DNA of 64,000 nucleotides from Meandrina meandrites. Its lineage: Eukaryota > Cnidaria > Anthozoa > Scleractinia > Meandrinidae. Where the stretch lies: the NCBI GenBank assembly GCA_963693305.1, contig OY855905.1:42574395-42638394 (forward strand). The letters are read 5' to 3'. Below, in pieces: positions 56,053-64,000 of this stretch. The translations under genes and the position numbers were made by a program. Within the stretch, counting starts at the first letter, position 1. Each line of letters starts with the position of its first letter. The notes beneath the pieces are model-generated. The model was not told the origin of the DNA. It did not search any database and saw only the letters and a program-made list of their open reading frames with translations.

Positions 56053-56400
56053 ATGCTATAGTTTCCCGACTGCGTTGTTTTTACTTTTGAAGCACCCGCT
56101 AGATTTGGTCCGATTTGTGCGAAACCAACGCGAAACCATTTTATTTTTCACAGCCAAACATCTCTAGCGTACCTTAGCAACCCACTGGTCAAAAGCGAAA
56201 ACCGCGGATGGAGCATTTTGAATTTCAGAGTTTCACGCCACACCATATCAAGTTGGCGGCCAGAAGGCTGTCACGTATGCTTCAAAAAGATGCCTCATCC
56301 TGTGATTTTTAGCAATCTGAACAGTTGAGGTTTTGAGAGAAGTGTTTATGTGAATGTTTACTTGTTCATGAGGGTGAACTGACCGCTTTTTATTTCCGGC

Positions 56401-56440
56401 CGCCATGTTGGTGCCCATCTGCATGGGCACCAACATGGCG
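56401..56440. repeat. Perfect hairpin, 18-bp arms
   Basis: CGCCATGTTGGTGCCCAT, 4-nt loop, exact inverse. A related hairpin is at 61242-61278. Confidence 0.85.
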
Positions 56441-56576
56441 TTTCGATACTGTGCTCTGTAAATTTGTGTGGAACATTTTGACGGATAACTCAAGTACCGA
56501 ATACTGTACAAACCCGAGAATTGGACATGCAGCCTATCTAGTAATTTTTTACAACCTGTAATATTCTTGATTTTTT

Positions 56577-57345
56577 TTAGTCAATAGTTTTGCGCGTGAC
56601 GGTGAAATCAGCAATAGAAGACCGAGCACAAAATGTGTTTGACAAATAACTGGGTGACAGACCATTGAAACATTTATGCATCATAACTGTATCATTGACC
56701 ATAAATCTTTGCTTGACGTTTAGCCAGCGAAGTGACCCCTTCAGAGATATGATCATATTTTCGGAGCCCCAAAACAATCCTGGCTGCAAAATTTTGAACA
56801 ATGATATGCGCAAGCTCGGAAAATTCGTTCATTACGAAACCCAAATAATTTTTAGAATCGCTTGGCATTTCTAAAAACACATCTAATGGGGTCTTCCAAG
56901 AGGTAAAAGCGACAAGCGACGCGACCCTGAATCTTGGCGACACAGGAATTTCTAAACAACGTCCTGAACGTCAAGCGATATGAAACCAGCAATAGAAGAC
57001 CGAGCACAAAATGTGTTTGACAAATAGCTGGGTGACAGACCATTGAAACATTTATGCATCATAACTGTATCATTGACCATAAATCTTTGCCTGACGTTTA
57101 GCCTTCAGAGATATGATCATATTTCCGGAGCTCCAAAACAATCCTGGCTGCAAAAGTTTGAACAATGACATGCGCAAGCTCGGAAAATTCGTTCATTACG
57201 AAACCCAAATAATTTTTAGAATCGCTTGGCATTTCTGAAAACACATCTAATGGGGTCTTCCAAGAGGTATAAAAGCGACAAGCGACGCGACCCTGAATCT
57301 TGGCGACACAGGAATTTCTAAACAACGTCCTGAACGTCAAGTGAT
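56577..57345 (-). pseudogene. LINE reverse transcriptase tail, tandemly duplicated
   Basis: The minus frames encode QNFAARIVLGLRKYDHISEG and SLRWLNVKQRFMVNDTVMMH, then KCFNGLSPSYLSNTF. This is the region after the polymerase in jockey/CR1-like LINEs. A segment of about 378 bp is present twice (starting near 56606 and 56984); the second copy lacks 14 bp. Truncated and inactive. Confidence 0.7.
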
Positions 57346-57984
57346 ATTATTACGGCACTAAAATGCGACACAATAAAACCTAAAAAATGACAGCGAAATG
57401 ATTAAAAGTTGTGCGTTTATAGTAATAGCTAAAATTGGCAAGTATGCGATGGATGCCGCATGAAAGTGAATCATAATACAGGAAATGGAATTTCTAATTT
57501 CAAATTTTCGGACCCCCCTGACAGCGCATTAGCAGTGCACGGATTTGCCGCTTTTTTACTGCTGTCTGACAAGACAATCTCGTGTAAGGAAGAGACTTGA
57601 TTATAGTTACTTTATCATACAAAGATAGACCTCTGGAGGACCACACATTTAAATTAATTTCTTAATCTTGTCTATATTTTGAGCATTTTGGATTGAAGTT
57701 ATGACTTGTTGATCAACCACAGCCACAACGAATAAGCCTGTTAAATTTGCGGGGCCTCAAAAAAGCTGTGCATGAGATTTCTTGTCAGTTCCACAAGGGA
57801 TAGCACCAGTTCGTCGTTGAACATCAAGCAAGAAACCTAAAAAAGCGCCCTGTCGATCGCTTTCTGAAATTTACTTTAGGCCTCATAGTTGTGTTCATTT
57901 CCTCAGCCGAATATACCAGGGCAGTTTAGCAGAATAAATTAAAGGAAAAGTATCAAGGAAGCCAAGAAAATGAAAATATCTTAC
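57346..57984. other. No recognisable gene; 3' side of LU E1
   Basis: The first part of the inferred LU intron. Nothing structured was recognised. Confidence 0.4.
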
Positions 57985-58036
57985 CTAGGGAAGTGGTTGC
58001 ACAGAAAACAATGAGAGTGAGGTAAAATTTCCCCAT
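57985..58036 (-). CDS. LU gene signal-peptide exon E1, third type
   Basis: Encodes MGKFYLTLIVFCATTSL and one nucleotide before the donor G|GTAAGA; 52 nt and phase 1 like the others. Joining to E2 at 51437-51798 restores a codon (GCT) and an open frame through the LU domain. Its sequence is clearly related to, but far diverged from, the MGRF and MRNI exons. Confidence 0.75.
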
Positions 58037-58181
58037 TGTGAAAACTTCAACACATGCAGACGATGGCGTGCGCGATCGAACGTTCTGTGCTTGTCATGAG
58101 GTCTGCGCACTGGTTTATACCTTCAATGTGTCAATTACGTGTCAAACGTTATTGTCGGAACCTTTTAGTACTTAAAGGGGC

Positions 58182-58562
58182 AGTATCACGAGAGGTCTTC
58201 TACGTTTTTTGTGTGAACTATGCTAGAATTAGAAAGGTGCACTCACTGATCAACAAAAAACATTTAAACGACAAAAAAGGCAAAACCGCAGTCTATAAGA
58301 TGTGAACAAACCATAATCAATGATTTTTTAGTGATTTTACTCCAACTAACATTGTCAAAATTGAAAACGTCGGGCCGAGGTTTTCAAGTTTTAGACCACT
58401 TCTTTCCTACCTGTCCGTAGCCACACCAGTTTTAAATAACTTTCGTGATTAGTGCAGTGCGTTTTAGCAACGCCAGGCAACTATTAGTGGAGTTCCAACT
58501 AATACCAACACATTCATTGGATTTTCAAGTAGCACTAAATCTTGGTGAGACGGCCCCTTTAA
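58182..58562. mobile_element. TTAA-flanked MITE (381 bp) just upstream of LU E1
   Basis: Left end TTAAAGGGGCAGTATCACGA; right end, inverted, TTAAAGGGGCCGTCTCACCA. It inserted about 145 bp before the ATG of the E1 at 57985-58036, so it lies in the probable promoter region. Confidence 0.75.
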
Positions 58563-58996
58563 TACTTCTACACGTTATAATAATTGACGTACTATGCAGG
58601 TCAGTATCGGTTTCACGAACAAAAATGAAAATGACAATCATATGAATCGATATAACGAAATAACAAATACCATCACGTCTGTTCATTCCTCGTTGTTCAA
58701 AGGGTCAGTTCGAAACACTTATGGAGTCAAGTTTGAAATGTTTACAGATGTCGGTATTAGAATGAAATTCATTCATTTAATAGTAGGAATTTGATTCCAA
58801 GAATTCTTTCCTGACGGCAATATGTTCATGTTCCCTCTACTTAGAGTATGATATGTATGTATGCAGTATGGTGGTACCGCTTTTCAGATTATAGATAGCA
58901 TATTACTTTATTTTGTCTACCTTATGCACCAATATTCCTGAAAACTAAACCATAAGAAACGAAATTTCTTAGACTTAAAGAATGATCAGGAATTGA

Positions 58997-60109
58997 CATA
59001 GGCGTGCGGGCAATTTTTTACCAGGGGGGGCGGTCAACCATTTGCCCAAAAAATTCTCGCAAGTTGCCCAAATTTTTACGAAAAAGTCGAAAAGAAACGA
59101 GGGTGATATACGATGCTCTAACATAGGCCTACTTATGCATCAGTCAATTCCAGCAGTGCCCATCCCCCCCGGACTAACCCCCGGGCATTAGCCTTTCTTT
59201 AAAAAAAATTGGCAAATTCCCCGGGGTGGGGATGAAGGAACCAGGCAAATGCCCCGCCCCCGGGTTGATTGTTTTCAATCTCTCGATTTGTGATATAGAA
59301 ATATAATACAAGTTGTTGCTTCTTAGCAATGAAAAAAATAGCTAAAATTGAGAAAATATATCTTTAAAAACATCCATAAGCTTCTCTAGTCCTTGATGGA
59401 CTAGCTAATCTGCAACGTAGTCCGCGTCTTGGCCTATAAACCCCTCTATCACGAATACGCGACTCACTCCACGGTTTCGAAACCACGTGTCAAATGCCCG
59501 GGGGTCGACCCGAGGTACGCAAATGCCCCACCCTCGGGTCTGGCAACATTAGCAAATGCCCCGCGGTTGCCCGGGGGGGGATGGGCACTGCTGGAATTGA
59601 CTGATGCATTATGAAGTGAAAATATTCTTAAAAATGAATCTATAATATGAGCTCATAAAACGCGTTAAAAGAAATAGCTGTCTCGGCCATTTCGACGGCC
59701 AAAGATATCAATGATACGATCCATGTCATTGTTGACTACAGAGTTGGCATATGCCCTTTCAATGTTAATAAGTGCGATGAACATTTCTGACACGTTGTTG
59801 CCCCATGGTGCTGCGCAGGTAAGTTTTCAATCTGTGCGACGCACTGAATGATCGTTCAATTCTGCTGAACACGATGTAGCAGGTATCACTGCAAGGATAT
59901 GTACTACATTAATAACCAGAAACTCATCACGTGCTGGGCAACCACTGCCTCGTGTGAATTTAAATGGCTTTACCACGCCGACTTCAGGTTAAAATAGAAA
60001 ATATCTATCTCTTCAAAAAACAAAAACATGGAAACTTCTTTTAAAACTGGCTTTGCCCAAATTTGGGGGGGCTGCAGCCCCCCCAGCCCCCCCAGCCCGT
60101 ACGCCTATG
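58997..60109. mobile_element. hAT-like non-autonomous element, second copy
   Basis: Terminal repeats CATAGGCGTGCGGGC and, inverted, CATAGGCGTACGGGC. The right flank TTTGGGCA is the target copy seen around 21216-22319, but the left flank is different, so sequence next to the left end was deleted or exchanged. The internal foldback is at 59135-59609. The poly-G run is 8 here, against 23 in the other copy. Confidence 0.75.
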
Positions 60110-61051
60110 TTTGGGCACTCGCCTCCTCCCCGCATGTCCGCCATTTTTAACGTGTTTAGTCTGATCATGATTGAAACTACCTCACGAGGTAGTTTCAATC
60201 ATGATCAAAATAATCATGTTTCAATCATGATTCGCGGAATGCATTGCCTGATGTGAACACTTTTCATAGTCAAACATGTTTCATTCGTGATCAGAGTAAT
60301 CATGTTTCGGCCTAGTGTGAACACAGCTTTACAGACTATAGTTAGTCCCCTCTACTAACTATGTACAGACCGACGTTTACGACTTGATCGTCCGCGAATT
60401 GGAAGCAGTTAAAGCATTTTGCAAGAACATAGGCTAAGTCGTTTTCATGTTGAAGAATATCAGCTGAGATATAAAACATTATATTTTGAATAATATCAGT
60501 TTTTCATCGCTGAAACGACCTCAGAAATCCAGCGGCTAATAAAAACAACAACGTGAAATGATCAGATTTTGTGTATTGTGGACAAACTGGACCACGACGG
60601 ATAATTTTGGGTTTTGGACTAACTATGATCAGCAATTAAATGCGCCGTTTAAGACCAAATGCCCAATTTTTTCTAATTCAAGTCGACTGGAATAAGTATT
60701 ATATTCGGCGAATGTAAAATGCGACGTTTAAACCAAGCCTTACTTGCTGTCATGCCCAGGCTTGCTTTGATACGCGAAGTCAGAAATCAAAACACTCGCG
60801 GAAACATTTCAAAGATTTCCGTTAATCAAAGTTTGAATGGGTTTCCGATAACGTTTCGGGCGAACGGACACGAAAGTAAACTGGGGATAAAAAAATATTA
60901 CGCGGCCAAAACTCCTTAAACTGTTTTAACATGCGCAGATTACAAACCTTTTTTGTAGCTTAAGGGTTTTGTCTCACTAAACCGCCGGAATAAGCACCAT
61001 AAAAATAAAAGGTGCAGAACTTCTATGTTCAGCGAGCCGTAAAACTTATAT

Positions 61052-61646
61052 TGGTGGTTTTCACTGTCACGCAATAAAAAAATAAAATCGAAACCATTCA
61101 ACGACAGAAGCTATGAATTTCAGATATTATAGAAGATAAATAGATAAACAATTTGTCCAAGTCTCAGGTCTGTGCGGTGCACCGTTTGCGAGTTATTTGC
61201 CGAAACTTTCCACGTAAATTTATAAGGCTCAGTATGGAGACGCCATATTTGTGTCCTTCCGAGGGGCACAAATATGGCCGCCGTGATGTCAGAGAAACCA
61301 TCTGGAACTTAATTTTGCTATTAATAGCGACTACTTTTGGCTCATGATCTACTTTACTTTTACATAAACAGCACTTAGTACATTGGGAATGTTCAATCTG
61401 CAAAAATAGAAAGGAAAGGCCTTTTTCGAATCAAAACAACTTTGTCAGGGCACTCAGCTTGATATCGCATATGGCGGAGAATTCGAATATTCAAAATGCT
61501 CTGTTTTAAAAACGAAGGGCACAACCAAGCTGGAAATTTGCAAAACGATATATTTCTAGTTCCTCTTACACCTAGTGGCATCGGAAGTTTAGCAGGCCGA
61601 TTGAATTTTGATTTCAGAATTTTATGACGTAACATGAAAACCAAGA
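61052..61646. mobile_element. MITE insertion (595 bp) with empty site in copy 1
   Basis: Copy 1 reads CTTATATATAAATTT at this point; here the two halves are separated, with an AT duplication. Imperfect terminal repeats: TGGTGGTTTTCACTGTCACG and, inverted, TTGGTTTTCATGTTACGTCA. The internal hairpin 61242-61278 has 12-bp arms GCCATATTTGTG. No transposase. Confidence 0.75.
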
Positions 61647-62184
61647 ATATAAATTTAGTCATTTGCGCGTTCTTATTCACACATAAATTTTAATTCATAA
61701 CACTGATGCGAACTCTGAAGTTAAAAAGAAAAGAACAACAACAACAACCAAAGGTAGCCTTTTTCCCTTGGTACAAATGCACCTATCCCAACGGGAAAGG
61801 AAAATATTTGTGTATTTTAACAATACCGCTATTAAAAAAAGATATTGAAAGGAAAACGATGTTTATTTAATACATGTAAAGAAGTCAGAGCTAATAATAA
61901 AAAACATTTTTTAACAGTGACTAGATGACAAGATAAGTCTTTGTAACACGAGTCTAAAATGCGCCATCGAGCTACCTATTATACATTAAAACGAAACTAA
62001 GACAAGTCCTTCTTGTGTAATTAAAACGCTAAATCTTTTTTTAATCTCTGCACTAGTGTTCTTCTTTTTCCTCTGCATTTCGTGTTAATTTTGGCTTTCA
62101 CTTGTTCCCACTGTTCCGTAAAGTCGGTGTTTCAAATTTTCGGCGGAGAACGGTCATTAGCAAATGCATTTTGTTACAGTTTAA

Positions 62185-63779
62185 GAGGCTGTCCGCGTAA
62201 CAGCGGATAAGGCAAATTTTGGACCTTCACCGATTTCTCTAATATTTTCAGTGAAAGTCAACCATTATATCCCATGAACAAATATCACATTTATTTGGAT
62301 CAAATCTTTTATTTTTATTTTTTGCGAGGCGGTTTTCACTGCAACCTCAAAACCACCCAATTTGCATTTGAAGACTACATAATTTAGCATTAAATGTCGG
62401 TCGCTGCCAAAGCGTATTTCCTTAACCAAACAAGCTGAATATTTTATATATCAAGGTTTTATGTTTCTTCTATACTTTAACGGTTAAACAATTGTATTCT
62501 ATAAAATTTTGACTGAGTTATGAATTTTCAAAAACACTTCCTAACGTACTCAGGAATGCGTGACACGTAACATACCTGTAGTTGAAAGCGATTTTCTCGA
62601 ATGTGGGACCTGATCAGAAGTCAAGTCTATTGTATCTCGAAAGTACTAATACCAGTCTAGAAACCTATCGAATAAAATTTGTGGGCACTCTGCACTTCGC
62701 GCCGTACAGACCAGCAAGATTTTCCCAAATTTTCGCCATTTTGATTAAAACCAAAGATAACGACGGTCCCATTTCTTTACAGGGAACGCCTATAGATACG
62801 ATCATTACCACTAAACACCACACTGTGGTATGCAAATAAATAATATTTGTCGATTTAGCCGTCGTTTGAGGAAAAAATCTACCGTTGTTGCAGGATTTTC
62901 AAAAGAAACAGCTATAAATATCAATATGCAAATTACTCCGAAAGCGACATTTTGCTATATTTATCTCTGTAATTGCCGAAAACTTTTTTCCTTAAAAATT
63001 ATTTTACAAGGCAAAGAAATGTTCCTTACCTGAGAAAAGATGCCTTTCAGACTATGTAAAAGCGTTTCAGTTTTGCTGTGAGTGATTATTTTCATTTCCC
63101 ACGCTGCGGCCCCCGGCCGGTAACACAGTGTTTGTTTTGTTTGCAAGGTTGTTGGTTTCACCCTAATACAATTAAAAGCAGGCAAGTTGTCTCCTTTATC
63201 AAAGCTCTCTCAGCTCGTCCTTACAACGTCTGAGGTACCTGACTAATTTTCAATAAAAAAGTTTATTGACAATTTCCCCCAATAAATGTCGAAAAAAAAT
63301 CCTGAAAATAAACTGACGTATCATATCAAAACGAAACTTCAAGTAGTGGGTCTTAATGAGGTTAGCCGTAGGCCTTAGGCGTAACAGGCGTTGGCCGAAA
63401 AAAAAATGTTAACCGTAAAAAGAAAATTCCAGCCAAGAAAGCAGAAGTCTCAGGATTTCGTGTCAAGACTTTCACGTGTCTTGGTATCGAGAAGTGTTAG
63501 ATTTGCTCAAGTCGTTCGCTTTTTCTTTGTGTCAATAGAGTTACTGTATTTGAATTGATCATTCTCGTCCCCAGAGCCCGCGATCCTTCTGGTCTCCATC
63601 AGGGTTCGAGAACTCTGACCGTTCCCAATTTCTGAGCATTAGCATGAACATGCGCAGAGTTCTCTTTCTGTATCTTTAAGCCAATCAGAGTTTTCAGATT
63701 TGACAATGAGTCCGTGAATCGCGGACTTGCGGTGTTGGAGGCGGAAAGAGGTCTCGATTCCTGGCGCAGAGCAGAAGTA
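62185..63779. other. No recognisable gene (1.6 kb)
   Basis: A minus frame ending at a possible donor (CAG|GTAAGG near 63030) has no domain and no second copy. Otherwise featureless, AT-rich sequence. Confidence 0.4.
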
Positions 63780-63944
63780 TCGAGTTACTTTTTGCCTCCG
63801 TTTGAAAACGAATCTACGTGCGAAGCCATTCATATGAAAATGCCTTCAACCTTCACGTCCATTTTCGTGCAAATCAAACCTCTTTTTATTTGAATGGTTT
63901 CGCACGAAGACTCGTTTTGAATCTGAGGCAAAAGGCAACTCGGA
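63780..63944. repeat. Inverted repeat, arms about 55 bp
   Basis: The left arm contains TTTGCCTCCGTTTGAAAACG and GTGCGAAGCCATTCA; the right arm has the inverses (GAATGGTTTCGCAC; GTTTTGAATCTGAGGCAAAA), with some mismatches. Confidence 0.65.
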
Positions 63945-64000
63945 GATGGCCTATAGACCTTTTTCGCTTGGGCGATTTGTTGCCCCATTACAGAAATGTT

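Larger units (their letters stand above)
58997..62184. repeat. Segmental duplication B, copy 2
   Basis: Matches 21216-23787, with an extra 595 bp at 61052-61646. Confidence 0.8.

Noticed and set aside
56606..57345. Two-unit repeat considered as a CRISPR-like or satellite array
   Set aside because: Only two long units of LINE sequence, without spacers; there is no CRISPR array anywhere in this eukaryotic window.
62961..63185. Minus frame ending at a possible GTAAGG donor
   Set aside because: No signal sequence, domain or repeated copy; a single donor match is weak evidence.

Overview
The window looks like nuclear DNA of a cnidarian, most likely an anthozoan (coral or sea anemone). This is inferred, not proven. 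The DNA is AT-rich and intron-bearing, with no operons. It is packed with non-LTR retrotransposon debris, tRNA-derived SINEs and many kinds of small inverted-repeat elements. The host genes that can be recognised are a family of small cysteine-rich LU (Ly6/uPAR, three-finger) proteins and one intronless 343-residue protein.

Main gene content: all LU exons lie on the minus strand. Each gene has a 52-nt signal-peptide exon (E1) ending in a phase-1 GT donor. One further exon (E2) begins after an AG acceptor in the matching phase and carries the whole 12-cysteine LU domain, a CCxxxxCN end motif and a hydrophobic GPI-type tail. E2 copies lie at 15590-15930, 25349-25688 (frameshifted), 31910-32250, 41948-42318 and 51437-51798. 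E1 copies lie at 28831-28882, 39148-39199, 47164-47215, 50158-50195 (split by a transposon) and 57985-58036. The simplest pairing gives three apparently intact genes (57985/51437, 47164/41948, 39148/31910), one damaged gene (28831/25349) and an orphan E2 (15590). Spliced products would enter the secretory pathway and sit at the cell surface on a GPI anchor.

Layout: 1-355 end of a TTAA-flanked MITE; 527-1558 gene for a protein with a degenerate DEDDh/RNase H-like exonuclease fold; 1.65-1.95 kb SINE; 2.3-2.6 kb hAT-like MITE; 2.6-7.0 kb no recognisable gene; 7.0-9.4 kb and 9.5-10.2 kb two inverted-repeat elements; 10.2-14.4 kb nothing recognisable; 14.4-33.2 kb repeated blocks carrying LU exons, an L1/Tx1-like LINE tail and nested DNA transposons; 34.0-34.9 kb a second type of LINE; 36-39.5 kb a copy of the 27.7-29.3 kb LU promoter/E1 block with a large insertion; 42.3-47.2 kb a long LU intron full of long hairpins; 47-51.8 kb a duplicated E1 block and the next E2; 53.2-62.2 kb a second copy of the 16.4-23.8 kb block; 62.2-64 kb little recognisable except a hairpin at the end.

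The main story is a small LU gene family growing and decaying through block duplication, with transposons supplying breakpoints, insertions and possibly regulatory motifs. No CRISPR, rRNA or functional tRNA gene was found.
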